Of a stretch of DNA of 12,232 bases, positions 1-9,070 are shown piece after piece. The stretch comes from an uncultured Oceanospirillaceae bacterium (GTDB taxonomy: Bacteria; Pseudomonadota; Gammaproteobacteria; Pseudomonadales; Oceanobacteraceae): NCBI GenBank assembly GCA_937974825.1, contig CALJVD010000120.1, positions 1 to 12,232 of the forward strand, in the 5' to 3' direction. The first letter of the stretch is position 1, and each line of letters begins with the position of its first letter. Below the pieces are notes generated by a model. It was not told where the DNA came from. It searched no databases and worked only from the letters and a program-made list of their open reading frames with translations. A program made the translations under genes and the position numbers.

Positions 1-55
1 CCAAGCACCAAGCACCAAGCACCAAGCACCAAGCACCAAGCACCAAGCACCAAGC
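1..55. repeat. Perfect heptanucleotide tandem repeat (CCAAGCA)n
   Basis: Seven perfect copies of CCAAGCA lie head to tail, followed by six bases of an eighth, with no mismatch. The array begins at the first base of the window, so its true length is unknown. It lies just beyond the rpoC terminator and shows no coding frame of its own here. Because seven is not a multiple of three, the array would cycle through all three frames if it were ever within a gene. Perfect short repeats like this change copy number by replication slippage. No function can be assigned from the sequence. Confidence 0.95.
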
Positions 56-72
56 CAATTATCTTAGCTCAT

Positions 73-103
73 AAAAAAAAGGAGCGACGAATCGCTCCTT
101 TTT
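73..103 (-). terminator. Rho-independent terminator after rpoC, UUCG loop
   Basis: On the minus strand this reads GGAGCGA-TTCG-TCGCTCC followed by eight T residues: a perfect 7-bp stem (81-87 with 92-98), a UUCG tetraloop and a long U-tract. It starts 28 bases past the rpoC stop codon and would end the secE-to-rpoC transcript. The plus-strand side carries five T residues (99-103), so it could also stop plus-strand transcription, though less strongly. Confidence 0.93.
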
Positions 104-125
104 GGTCAATCAGCTAAAGGTCGTT

Positions 126-3100
126 TTACTTATCGCTAAACGCTTCGCTGAATTTAGCTTCCATTTCATCCAGAGAAATACCTGGTGTTACTTCAGAAGT
201 GTTACGGCCCAGTTCACGGTCTTTTTGATCACGCTTACGCTTGCGCTCTGCGTGGTATGCAAGACCAGTACCTGCTGGGATTAAGCGACCAACAACGACG
301 TTCTCTTTCAAGCCACGTAGATGGTCAACCTTACCAGTTACCGCACCTTCGGTTAGTACACGAGTTGTCTCTTGGAACGAAGCCGCAGAAATAAACGACT
401 CAGTTGCTAGAGAAGCTTTAGTAATACCTAGAAGTACACGCTCACCCTTGGCTGTAATTTTCTTATCAGCTTCAAGACGTTCGTTCTCTTCTAAGAAGGC
501 TGCGTATTCAACCTGATCGCCAGGAATAAAGTTACTGTCGCCGCTCTCATTAATAATAACTTTACGTAACATCTGACGTACGATTACTTCAATGTGCTTG
601 TCGTCAATGCTCACGCCTTGTAAGCGGTAAACTTCTTGCACTTCGTTAGTAATGTACATTGCTAATGCTCCAACACCTTTTAGACGTAGGATGTCGTGTG
701 GGTTCATTGGACCGTCAGAAATAACCTCACCTTTTTCAACGTTTTCACCTTCGAATACGTTTAGATGACGCCATTTGTGGATTAATTCCTCGTACGGTTC
801 GCTACCATCGTTTGGTGTAATCACAATACGTTTCTTGCCTTTAGTTTCTTTACCGAAACTAAACACACCAGAAATTTCAGCTAAGATCGCAGGCTCTTTC
901 GGCTTACGAGCTTCGAACAAGTCAGCTACGCGTGGTAGACCACCTGTAATGTCTTTGTTACCTGATGACGCTTGTGGAATACGGGCAATGATGTCACCCA
1001 CTTCTACGTTGTCGCCATTGTTCAAGCTGACTAATGCGTGTGCTGGTAGTAAGTACTGAGCAGGTGCATTAGAGCCTGGTAATAAAGCATCGGTACCATC
1101 TTGGTTAGCTAAACGAACCATTGGACGGATATCTTTACCCGCTGCTGGACGATCCTTAGCATCAATCACTTCGATGTTAGAAAGACCCGTTAAGTCGTCA
1201 GTTTGACGGTTAATGGTAATACCTTCTTCCATACCCACGAATTCCATACGTCCTGCAACTTCAGCAACGATTGGGTGGGTGTGTGGATCCCAGCTAGCCA
1301 CTTTCTGACCAGCTTCAACTTTAGCGTCGTCTTGTACGCTAATAACAGCACCGTAAGGAAGCTTATAAAGCTCACGCTCACGACCGTGTTCATCAATAAC
1401 ACTGATAGAACCAGAGCGTGACACAGCTACTAAGTCACCATTTTCACGCGTTACTGTCTTCAAGTTGTTTAGACGGATGCTACCGTTGTTCTTAACTTGG
1501 ATGCTGTCGGCAGCTGATGCACGAGATGCCGCACCACCAATGTGGAACGTACGCATCGTTAACTGTGTACCAGGCTCACCAATCGATTGTGCTGCGATAA
1601 CACCAACCGCTTCACCGATGTTCACTTTATGACCACGGCCTAGGTCACGACCATAACAGCTCGAGCAAATACCAACATGGCTCTCACAGGTAATAGCTGA
1701 ACGTACTAGTACTTCATCAACACCTGCGTTTTCAATAACTTTAACCCAAGCTTCGTCGATTAATGTACCTGCTGGTACAACTACATCGCCTTTGCTACCT
1801 GGTTCGTATACGTCTGTCGCAACAACACGACCTAAGATGCGGTCACCTAGACCAACTACAACGTCACCACCTTCAATTAATGGTGTCATTACTAGGCCTT
1901 CTTCAGTACCACAGTCTTGCTCAGTAACGACTAAGTCTTGAGCAACGTCTACTAGACGACGTGTTAAGTAACCTGAGTTAGCGGTCTTAAGTGCGGTATC
2001 CGCAAGACCTTTACGAGCACCGTGAGTCGAGGTGAAGTACTGTAGTACGTTCAAGCCTTCACGGAAGTTCGCAGTAATAGGTGTTTCAATAATTGAACCG
2101 TCTGGCTTAGCCATCAGACCACGCATACCGGCTAGCTGACGAATCTGCGCTGCAGAACCACGAGCACCAGAGTCGGCCATCATGTAAACAGAGTTAAATG
2201 ACTCTTGATCTACTTCATTGCCTTCACGGTCAACTACTTTTTCTTTACCAAGGTTTTCCATCATCGCTTTTGCTACTAATTCGTTAGCACGCGACCAAAT
2301 ATCGATAACCTTGTTGTACTTCTCACCTTGGGTTACTAGACCAGATGAGAACTGATCTTCAATTTCTTTAACTTCACGGTCTGCATCCGCAATAATCTGG
2401 GCTTTTTCATCAGGAATAACGAAGTCGTTAATACCAATTGATGAACCAGAAACGGTCGCAAAGTGGAAACCGGTGTACATCACTTGGTCAGCAAAGACGA
2501 CTGTGTCTTTTAGACCAACGTGACGATAGGCTTGGTTGATCATGTTAGAGATCGACTTCTTCTTCATGGTTTGGTTAACCAATGAGAATGGCAAGCCTTT
2601 AGGAACGATGCGGAATAGCAACGCACGACCAATAGTTGTATCGACAACACTGGTGTTAGTGGTTGAATTGCCATGATCGTCCAGTACGGTTTCAGTGATA
2701 CGAACTTTCACTTTTGCGTGTAAGTGTGCAGCACCTGAATAGTAAGCACGTGACACTTCGTTAAGGTCAGCTAGGAACATGCCTTCGCCCTTAACGTTAA
2801 TTGCTTCACGAGTCATCCAATATAGACCTAATACAACGTCCTGTGATGGAACGATGATTGGATCACCATTAGCTGGTGAAAGTACGTTGTTCGTTGCCAT
2901 CATTAACGCACGAGCTTCTAACTGAGCTTCGATCGTTAATGGAACGTGTACTGCCATTTGGTCACCGTCGAAGTCAGCGTTATATGCGCCACAAACGAGA
3001 GGGTGTAATTGAATGGCCTTACCTTCAATTAACTGAGGTTCGAACGCTTGAATACCTAAACGGTGAAGTGTTGGTGCACGGTTAAGTAATACCGGATGTT

Positions 3101-4352
3101 CACGGATAACTTCCGCTAAAATATCCCACACTTCCGCGGTTTCGCGCTCAACCATTTTCTTCGCAGCTTTAATAGTGGTCGCTAAACCACGACTTTCTAA
3201 CTTAGCGAAAATAAACGGTTTAAATAATTCTAATGCCATTTTCTTTGGCAAGCCGCACTGGTGTAAGCGCAACTGAGGACCAACGGTAATTACCGAACGA
3301 CCTGAATAGTCAACACGCTTACCTAGCAGGTTCTGACGGAAACGACCCTGCTTACCTTTGATCATATCAGCCAAAGATTTTAGAGGACGCTTATTAGAAC
3401 CAGTGATAGCACGACCACGACGACCGTTATCTAATAACGCATCAACCGACTCTTGTAGCATACGTTTTTCATTACGTACGATGATGTCAGGTGCGTTAAG
3501 CTCAAGCAGACGCTTCAAACGGTTGTTACGGTTAATCACACGACGGTATAAGTCGTTTAGGTCAGAGGTAGCAAAACGGCCACCTTCTAACGGTACTAAA
3601 GGACGTAAATCTGGTGGTAGAACAGGTAGAACTGTCATCACCATCCAACGAGGATCGTTACCAGACTTATAGAATGACTCTAGTAATTTAAGACGCTTAG
3701 ACAGCTTCTTAATTTTAGTTTCAGAGTTGGTTTGTGGAATCTCTTCACGCAGAGTTTCAGCTTCGCCTTCTAAGTCGATTTGACCTAAAAGCTCTTGAAT
3801 AGCTTCTGCACCCATACGTGCTTCAAACTCATCACCAAATTCTTCGATCGCTTCATAGTATTGCTCATCGGTTAGTAACTGACCTACTTCTAGAGTAGTC
3901 ATGCCAGGTTCAGTCACTACAAATGATTCATAATAAAGAATACGTTCGATGTCACGTAGCGTCATATCTAGCATTAAACCAATACGCGAAGGTAATGATT
4001 TTAAGAACCAGATGTGCGCCACAGGACAAGCTAGGTCAATGTGACCCATACGCTCACGACGTACTTTAGATTGTGTTACTTCAACACCACATTTCTCACA
4101 AATAACACCGCGGTGCTTTAAGCGCTTATATTTACCACATAAGCACTCGTAATCTTTGGTAGGACCAAAGATACGAGCACAGAACAAGCCATCACGTTCT
4201 GGCTTGAAAGTACGGTAGTTGATGGTTTCTGGCTTTTTAACTTCACCAAAAGACCATGAACGAATCATTTCCGGTGAAGCTAATCCGATGCGAATAGCAT
4301 CAAACTCATCGGCATTGTTCTGACTACGCAGAAAATTCACTAAATCTTTCAT
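126..4352 (-). CDS. rpoC: DNA-directed RNA polymerase subunit beta-prime
   Basis: This is the largest subunit of RNA polymerase; with beta it forms the active centre, the DNA clamp and the RNA exit path. The 1408-residue product matches the usual gammaproteobacterial length (1407 in E. coli). The N-terminal zinc-binding cysteines are C70, C72, C85 and C88. The catalytic NADFDGD motif spans 458-464, with magnesium-binding D460, D462 and D464. The second zinc site is C814, C889, C896 and C899. The trigger loop includes M933, R934 and H937. The ATG start is supported by GGAG six bases upstream (4359-4362). The stop is TAA. It lies 21 bp after rpoB, so the two subunits are co-transcribed and probably made in step. 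No frameshift, insertion or missing key residue is seen. Confidence 0.99.
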   Translation of the reverse strand: MKDLVNFLRSQNNADEFDAIRIGLASPEMIRSWSFGEVKKPETINYRTFKPERDGLFCARIFGPTKDYECLCGKYKRLKHRGVICEKCGVEVTQSKVRRERMGHIDLACPVAHIWFLKSLPSRIGLMLDMTLRDIERILYYESFVVTEPGMTTLEVGQLLTDEQYYEAIEEFGDEFEARMGAEAIQELLGQIDLEGEAETLREEIPQTNSETKIKKLSKRLKLLESFYKSGNDPRWMVMTVLPVLPPDLRPLVPLEGGRFATSDLNDLYRRVINRNNRLKRLLELNAPDIIVRNEKRMLQESVDALLDNGRRGRAITGSNKRPLKSLADMIKGKQGRFRQNLLGKRVDYSGRSVITVGPQLRLHQCGLPKKMALELFKPFIFAKLESRGLATTIKAAKKMVERETAEVWDILAEVIREHPVLLNRAPTLHRLGIQAFEPQLIEGKAIQLHPLVCGAYNADFDGDQMAVHVPLTIEAQLEARALMMATNNVLSPANGDPIIVPSQDVVLGLYWMTREAINVKGEGMFLADLNEVSRAYYSGAAHLHAKVKVRITETVLDDHGNSTTNTSVVDTTIGRALLFRIVPKGLPFSLVNQTMKKKSISNMINQAYRHVGLKDTVVFADQVMYTGFHFATVSGSSIGINDFVIPDEKAQIIADADREVKEIEDQFSSGLVTQGEKYNKVIDIWSRANELVAKAMMENLGKEKVVDREGNEVDQESFNSVYMMADSGARGSAAQIRQLAGMRGLMAKPDGSIIETPITANFREGLNVLQYFTSTHGARKGLADTALKTANSGYLTRRLVDVAQDLVVTEQDCGTEEGLVMTPLIEGGDVVVGLGDRILGRVVATDVYEPGSKGDVVVPAGTLIDEAWVKVIENAGVDEVLVRSAITCESHVGICSSCYGRDLGRGHKVNIGEAVGVIAAQSIGEPGTQLTMRTFHIGGAASRASAADSIQVKNNGSIRLNNLKTVTRENGDLVAVSRSGSISVIDEHGRERELYKLPYGAVISVQDDAKVEAGQKVASWDPHTHPIVAEVAGRMEFVGMEEGITINRQTDDLTGLSNIEVIDAKDRPAAGKDIRPMVRLANQDGTDALLPGSNAPAQYLLPAHALVSLNNGDNVEVGDIIARIPQASSGNKDITGGLPRVADLFEARKPKEPAILAEISGVFSFGKETKGKKRIVITPNDGSEPYEELIHKWRHLNVFEGENVEKGEVISDGPMNPHDILRLKGVGALAMYITNEVQEVYRLQGVSIDDKHIEVIVRQMLRKVIINESGDSNFIPGDQVEYAAFLEENERLEADKKITAKGERVLLGITKASLATESFISAASFQETTRVLTEGAVTGKVDHLRGLKENVVVGRLIPAGTGLAYHAERKRKRDQKDRELGRNTSEVTPGISLDEMEAKFSEAFSDK

Positions 4353-4373
4353 AATATGCTCCAGAGCCCCCGC

Positions 4374-7300
4374 TTATTCTGTTTCCAGTTCAATGTCGAT
4401 ACCCAATGAGCGAATCTCTTTAACCAATACGTTAAAGGATTCAGGCATACCAGGTTCCATACGGTGGTCGCCATCAACAATGTTTTTATACATCTTAGTA
4501 CGGCCAGCCACGTCATCCGACTTAACAGTAAGCATTTCTTGAAGCGTATAGGCAGCACCGTATGCTTCCAGTGCCCACACTTCCATCTCACCGAAGCGCT
4601 GACCACCAAACTGAGCTTTACCACCCAGCGGCTGTTGCGTTACTAGACTGTATGAACCAGTAGAACGAGCGTGCATCTTGTCATCAACCAAGTGGTTAAG
4701 TTTCAACATGTACATGTAACCAACGGTTACAGGACGGTCGAATGCATTACCTGTACGGCCATCGTATAAAGTCATCTGACCAGATTCAGGTAGATCTGCT
4801 AGACGTAACATACGCTTAATTTCGTGTTCTTCAGCACCATCGAATGCTGGAGTCGCCATAGGCACACCACCACGTAGGTTACGAGCAAGTTCTAAAATTT
4901 CTTCATCGGTCATGCTATCGAAATCTTCTTTGCGACCTTCGCCACCGTTGTAGATTTCTTCAAGCAATGCACGAATCTTGGCAACTTCTTGCTGTTCTTC
5001 GATAAGGCGATTAATTTTCTCACCCAATCCTTTTGCAGCCAGACCTAAGTGAATCTCCATAATCTGACCCACGTTCATACGCGAAGGTACACCTAGAGGA
5101 TTCAGACAGATATCAACCGGCACGCCATTTTCGTCGTATGGCATGTCTTCGATTGGCATAACTTCAGAGATAACACCTTTGTTACCGTGACGACCTGCCA
5201 TCTTGTCACCAGGCTGAATAGTACGTTTGATTGCTAAGTAAACTTTAACAATTTTCTGTACGCCAGGTGCTAGGTCATCGCCGGTTTGAAGTTTACGTTT
5301 CTTATCTTCGAAACGTTCTTCTAACATGGTCTTACGATCAGCCAAGCTCTGCTCAGAGTTTTCAAGCATTTCAACTAACGATTCGTCTTGCGGCATAATC
5401 TTGAACCATTTATCGGCATCAAGTGACTGCAAGTACTCTTCTGTTAGTGTATCGCCTTTCTTGAGGCCCGGAGCAGCATGTACTTTTTGTCCCACTAATG
5501 CGCGCGTTAAACGCTCATAGGTGGCACCTTTAACAATACGTAATTCCTCGTTTAAGTCTTTACGTACGTCATCTAATTGCATCTGTTCGATTTCAAGTGC
5601 ACGAGCGTCTTTTTCTACGCCGTCACGAGTAAATACTTGTACGTCGATTACAGTACCAGAAGTACCTGTTTTAACACGTAGTGAAGTATCTTTAACGTCT
5701 GAAGCTTTTTCACCGAAGATAGCACGTAGTAGCTTTTCTTCAGGAGTTAACTGAGTTTCACCCTTAGGCGTAACCTTACCTACTAGGATGTCACCTGGGT
5801 TAACTTCAGCACCAATATAAACAATACCCGACTCATCAAGTTTGTTTAGTGCTGCTTCACCAACGTTTGGAATATCCGACGTGATTTCTTCAACACCTAG
5901 CTTAGTGTCACGCGCCACACAGGTTAGTTCCTGAATATGGATAGTGGTTAAGCGGTCTTCTTGAGAAACACGCTCAGACAGTAAGATAGAGTCTTCGTAG
6001 TTGTAACCATTCCAAGGCATAAACGCGATACGGAAGTTTTGACCTAGTGCCAATTCACCCATATCAACAGACGGACCGTCGGCCATAATATCGCCACGTT
6101 CAATCTTCTCGCCCGCTTTCACTAATGGACGTTGGTTAATGCAAGTATTTTGGTTAGAACGGGTATATTTAACTAAGTTATAAATATCCACGCCTGCTTC
6201 ACCAGCGATAGTTTCATCGTCGTTTACTTTAATAACGATACGCGAAGCATCAACTGACTCAACCACACCACCACGTTCTGCAACCACACACACACCAGAG
6301 TCGGCAGCTACTGCACGCTCTACACCGGTACCTACTAACGGCTTATCAGCACGCAGTGTAGGAACAGCTTGACGTTGCATGTTAGAACCCATCAATGCAC
6401 GGTTAGCATCGTCGTGCTCTAGGAACGGAATCAATGACGCAGCGATAGAAATTACTTGCTGTGGTGATACGTCCATCAAGGTTACGTTTTCTGGGTCCAT
6501 CAGAGTAAATTCGTTCTGATGACGTACAGAAATCAGGTCGCCTAATAGACGGCCATTTTCATCTTTTGGTACTGATGCCTGTGCAATCACGTAATCTGCT
6601 TCTTCAATCGCAGAAACGTAGATAATGTCATCAGTCACTACACCGTCAACGACACGACGGTACGGAGTTTCTAAGAAGCCGTATTCGTTTGTACGTGCGT
6701 ACGAAGACAATGAGTTAATTAAACCAATGTTTGGACCTTCAGGTGTTTCAATGGGACAAACACGACCATAGTGAGTTGCGTGTACGTCACGAACCTCGAA
6801 GCCCGCACGTTCACGTGTTAAACCACCTGGCCCTAAAGCAGAAATACGACGCTTATGCGTTACTTCTGATAGTGGGTTGTTTTGGTCCATAAACTGAGAT
6901 AACTGAGAAGAGCCAAAGAACTCTTTAACCGCTGCAGCAACTGGCTTAGCGTTAATAAGGTCTTGCGGCATCAAGCCTTCTGACTCAGCCATTGATAAAC
7001 GTTCACGTACAGCGCGTTCAACACGTACTAAACCAACGCGGAATTGGTTTTCTGACATTTCACCCACTGAACGAATACGACGGTTACCTAAGTGGTCGAT
7101 ATCGTCAACTTGACCTTCACCGTTACGGATCGCGATCAATGTTTTCATTACTGCAACGATATCTTCTTTATCTAATGTGCCAGAGCCAGTGATTTCTTCA
7201 CGACCAATACGGCGGTTAAACTTCATACGACCAACGGCCGATAAGTCATAACGCTCATCTGAGAAGAATAGGTTTTCGAACAGTGTTTCAGCACTTTCTT

Positions 7301-8447
7301 TGGTGGGTGGCTCGCCCGGACGCATCATGCGGTAGATTTCAACTAACGCTTCTAATGGGCTGTTAGTTGGGTCTGCGCGTAGCGTATCAGACATGAACGG
7401 ACCACAGTCCAGTTCGTTAGTGTAAATCGTTTCAAATTCTTTAATGCCTGCTGCCACTAGGTTTTCTAGAATCTCAGCAGTAATTTCAGCGTTTGCAGGT
7501 GCGATAACCTCACCTGTCTTAGTGTCGATAATATCTTTTGCTAGTGCTTCACCTAGCAAATAATCAACCGGTACTTCTAGCTCAGTAACGTTCGCTTTTT
7601 CTAATTGACGAATGTGACGGGCAGTAATACGGCGGCTTGCTTCAACAATGACATTGCCTTCGTTGTCTTTAATATCAAACGCAGCGGTATCACCACGTAG
7701 ACGTGAAGGAATAAGCTTCAACTTAGCGGTTTTGTCTTCAAGACGGTACGTTTCGGTCTCAAAGAAGTTAGCTAGAATTTCTTCAGTGTTATAGCCAAGT
7801 GCACGTAATAAAATACTTGCAGGAAGCTTACGACGACGATCGATACGTACATATACTAAATCTTTAGCATCGAACTCGAAGTCTAACCATGAACCACGGT
7901 AAGGAATAACGCGTGCGTTATATAACAACTTACCGGATGAGTGTGTTTTACCTTTATCATGATCAAAGAACACACCTGGTGAGCGGTGTAACTGAGATAC
8001 AATTACACGTTCAGTACCATTAATAACAAAGGTACCGTTATCGGTCATGAGTGGCATTTCACCCATGTACACTTCTTGTTCTTTAATGTCTTTAATGGCT
8101 TTCGTAGACGAATCTTTATCGTAGATAATCAGACGGGCTTTTACGCGTAAAGGTGCAGCGTAAGTAATGCCACGTGACATACATTCTTTTACGTCAAACA
8201 CTGGAGTGCCAATGCGGTAGCTAACGTACTCTAATGCTGCATTCCCTGAGTAACTCACAATCGGGAAAACAGATTTAAAGGCGGCATGTAAACCAATATC
8301 TAAGCGCTCCTCGGCTGGGGCACTTTCTTGTAAGAACTTTCGATAGGAATCTATTTGGATTGCCAAGAGATAAGGCACATCCATAACACTCGGCAACTTA
8401 CCGAAATCCTTACGGACACGTTTTTTCTCGGTGTATGAGTAAAGCAT
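4374..8447 (-). CDS. rpoB: DNA-directed RNA polymerase subunit beta
   Basis: This is the second catalytic subunit of RNA polymerase and the target of rifampicin. The product is 1357 residues, the Pseudomonas-type length, about 15 longer than in E. coli. The rifampicin pocket runs from about 512 to 540 and reads GSSQLSQFMDQNNPLSEVTH followed by KRRIS. D521, H531 and S536, equivalent to E. coli D516, H526 and S531, are all wild type, so the enzyme is predicted to be rifampicin-sensitive. The active-site lysines K1082 and K1090 lie in the motif IQPGDKMAGRHGNK. The C-terminus carries the conserved DDKMHARSTGSYSLVTQQPL segment at about 1255-1274, part of the beta clamp anchor. The ATG start has GAGGA six bases upstream (8454-8458). 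It follows rplL after a 183-nt structured spacer with an attenuator, and rpoC follows after 21 bp. Confidence 0.99.
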   Translation of the reverse strand: MLYSYTEKKRVRKDFGKLPSVMDVPYLLAIQIDSYRKFLQESAPAEERLDIGLHAAFKSVFPIVSYSGNAALEYVSYRIGTPVFDVKECMSRGITYAAPLRVKARLIIYDKDSSTKAIKDIKEQEVYMGEMPLMTDNGTFVINGTERVIVSQLHRSPGVFFDHDKGKTHSSGKLLYNARVIPYRGSWLDFEFDAKDLVYVRIDRRRKLPASILLRALGYNTEEILANFFETETYRLEDKTAKLKLIPSRLRGDTAAFDIKDNEGNVIVEASRRITARHIRQLEKANVTELEVPVDYLLGEALAKDIIDTKTGEVIAPANAEITAEILENLVAAGIKEFETIYTNELDCGPFMSDTLRADPTNSPLEALVEIYRMMRPGEPPTKESAETLFENLFFSDERYDLSAVGRMKFNRRIGREEITGSGTLDKEDIVAVMKTLIAIRNGEGQVDDIDHLGNRRIRSVGEMSENQFRVGLVRVERAVRERLSMAESEGLMPQDLINAKPVAAAVKEFFGSSQLSQFMDQNNPLSEVTHKRRISALGPGGLTRERAGFEVRDVHATHYGRVCPIETPEGPNIGLINSLSSYARTNEYGFLETPYRRVVDGVVTDDIIYVSAIEEADYVIAQASVPKDENGRLLGDLISVRHQNEFTLMDPENVTLMDVSPQQVISIAASLIPFLEHDDANRALMGSNMQRQAVPTLRADKPLVGTGVERAVAADSGVCVVAERGGVVESVDASRIVIKVNDDETIAGEAGVDIYNLVKYTRSNQNTCINQRPLVKAGEKIERGDIMADGPSVDMGELALGQNFRIAFMPWNGYNYEDSILLSERVSQEDRLTTIHIQELTCVARDTKLGVEEITSDIPNVGEAALNKLDESGIVYIGAEVNPGDILVGKVTPKGETQLTPEEKLLRAIFGEKASDVKDTSLRVKTGTSGTVIDVQVFTRDGVEKDARALEIEQMQLDDVRKDLNEELRIVKGATYERLTRALVGQKVHAAPGLKKGDTLTEEYLQSLDADKWFKIMPQDESLVEMLENSEQSLADRKTMLEERFEDKKRKLQTGDDLAPGVQKIVKVYLAIKRTIQPGDKMAGRHGNKGVISEVMPIEDMPYDENGVPVDICLNPLGVPSRMNVGQIMEIHLGLAAKGLGEKINRLIEEQQEVAKIRALLEEIYNGGEGRKEDFDSMTDEEILELARNLRGGVPMATPAFDGAEEHEIKRMLRLADLPESGQMTLYDGRTGNAFDRPVTVGYMYMLKLNHLVDDKMHARSTGSYSLVTQQPLGGKAQFGGQRFGEMEVWALEAYGAAYTLQEMLTVKSDDVAGRTKMYKNIVDGDHRMEPGMPESFNVLVKEIRSLGIDIELETE

Positions 8448-8453
8448 CTGTTA

Positions 8454-8458
8454 TCCTC
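8454..8458 (-). promoter_or_regulatory. Ribosome binding site of rpoB
   Basis: GAGGA on the minus strand, six bases before the rpoB ATG. It lies seven bases downstream of a 9-bp stem-loop (8466-8498), so it appears to be left single-stranded. Confidence 0.75.
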
Positions 8459-8465
8459 GGATTGT

Positions 8466-8498
8466 ATCCTTGATCAATTAACAGTAGGTATCAAGGAT
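8466..8498 (-). other. 9-bp stem-loop in the rpoB leader
   Basis: The minus strand holds ATCCTTGAT and, after 15 bases, its exact reverse complement ATCAAGGAT (8466-8474 with 8490-8498). No U-run follows, so it is not an intrinsic terminator. It ends 18 bases before the rpoB ATG. It may be a processing site, or a structure that keeps the 5' end of the rpoB message defined and the ribosome site open. The role is inferred; the inverted repeat itself is plain in the sequence. Confidence 0.6.
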
Positions 8499-8556
8499 GG
8501 CTTGCGTTGGAACCTAGCATATATCATGCCAGCATACTCACGTATTCCATAACGTG

Positions 8557-8585
8557 AAAAAGGCCGACGAGAATACTCGTCAGCC
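8557..8585 (-). terminator. Attenuator between rplL and rpoB
   Basis: On the minus strand GGCTGACGAG pairs with CTCGTCGGCC across a TATT loop: ten pairs including one G-U, followed by five U residues. This has the form of an intrinsic terminator, placed 45 bases past the rplL stop and about 110 bases before the rpoB start. In E. coli a partial terminator at this position lets only a fraction of polymerases continue into rpoBC, which lowers polymerase subunit expression relative to ribosomal proteins. The same role is inferred here. How much reads through cannot be judged from sequence. Confidence 0.85.
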
Positions 8586-8589
8586 ATTT

Positions 8590-8613
8590 GCCGTATTAGC
8601 GTGCCAATACGGC
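8590..8613 (-). other. 8-bp stem-loop just after rplL, possible RNase III site
   Basis: GCCGTATT and AATACGGC (8590-8597 with 8606-8613) form a perfect 8-bp stem with an 8-base loop, 17 bases past the rplL stop and four bases before the attenuator stem. In E. coli the rplL-rpoB spacer contains an RNase III cleavage site as well as the attenuator. This hairpin occupies a matching position, but eight pairs are short for RNase III unless it stacks on the neighbouring hairpin. Processing is therefore an inference. Confidence 0.55.
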
Positions 8614-8630
8614 TGTCAGAGATAAGTAAA

Positions 8631-9002
8631 TTACTTAATCTCGACCACTGCACCAGCTTCTTCAAGCTTAGCTTTTGCTTCTTCAGCTTCTTCTTTAGAT
8701 ACGCCTTCTTTAATGTTAGAAGGTGCACCATCAACAAGACCTTTAGCTTCTTTCAAGCCTAGACCTGTGATTTCACGAACAGCTTTAATAGCGTTTACTT
8801 TCTTGTCGCCAGCAGCGCTTAATACTACTGTGAATTCAGTTTGCGCTTCTTGACCAGCGTCGCCGCCAGCAGCAGGACCAGCAACTACAGCTGCAGCTGC
8901 AGATACGCCGAATTTTTCTTCCATTGCAGTAACAAGTTCTGCAACATCCATTACAGACATTTCTGCAATTGCATTGATGATATCATCTTTAGTCAGTGAC
9001 AT
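8631..9002 (-). CDS. rplL: 50S ribosomal protein L7/L12
   Basis: This is the acidic, multi-copy stalk protein of the large ribosomal subunit. Dimers bind the C-terminal helix of L10 and recruit and stimulate the translational GTPases EF-Tu, EF-G, IF2 and RF3. The product is 123 residues, the normal length. Residues 1-32 form the helical dimerisation domain. Residues 34-55 are a flexible Ala/Gly-rich hinge. The globular C-terminal domain starts near 56 and includes the factor-binding segment around KKVNAIKAVREITGLGLKEA (67-86). The ATG start has AGGA eight bases upstream (9011-9014). It lies 68 bp after rplJ, its binding partner, and the L10 leader upstream probably controls both. The stop is TAA, followed by the structured spacer that sets rpoB expression. 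Confidence 0.99.
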   Translation of the reverse strand: MSLTKDDIINAIAEMSVMDVAELVTAMEEKFGVSAAAAVVAGPAAGGDAGQEAQTEFTVVLSAAGDKKVNAIKAVREITGLGLKEAKGLVDGAPSNIKEGVSKEEAEEAKAKLEEAGAVVEIK

Positions 9003-9070
9003 GAGACTATTCCTAATTTAAGTGGAGCCTATACGCTCGTTAAATTTGTTAAACGCTTAATAACTATTTA

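Noticed and set aside
4349..4624. Minus-strand open frame of 91 codons at the rpoB-rpoC junction
   Set aside because: It is an out-of-frame shadow of the conserved rpoB C-terminus; the in-frame RpoB sequence is intact and complete.
8448..8560. A separate promoter for rpoB in the rplL-rpoB spacer
   Set aside because: The best -35-like TTGATA has no -10 at 16-18 bases, and TACAAT is about 22 bases away, so no convincing pair is seen.
8474..8737. Open frame of 87 codons on the minus strand across the rplL-rpoB spacer
   Set aside because: It starts inside rplL in another frame and runs through the attenuator and stem-loops. Its lysine/leucine-rich start is a frame shadow of rplL.
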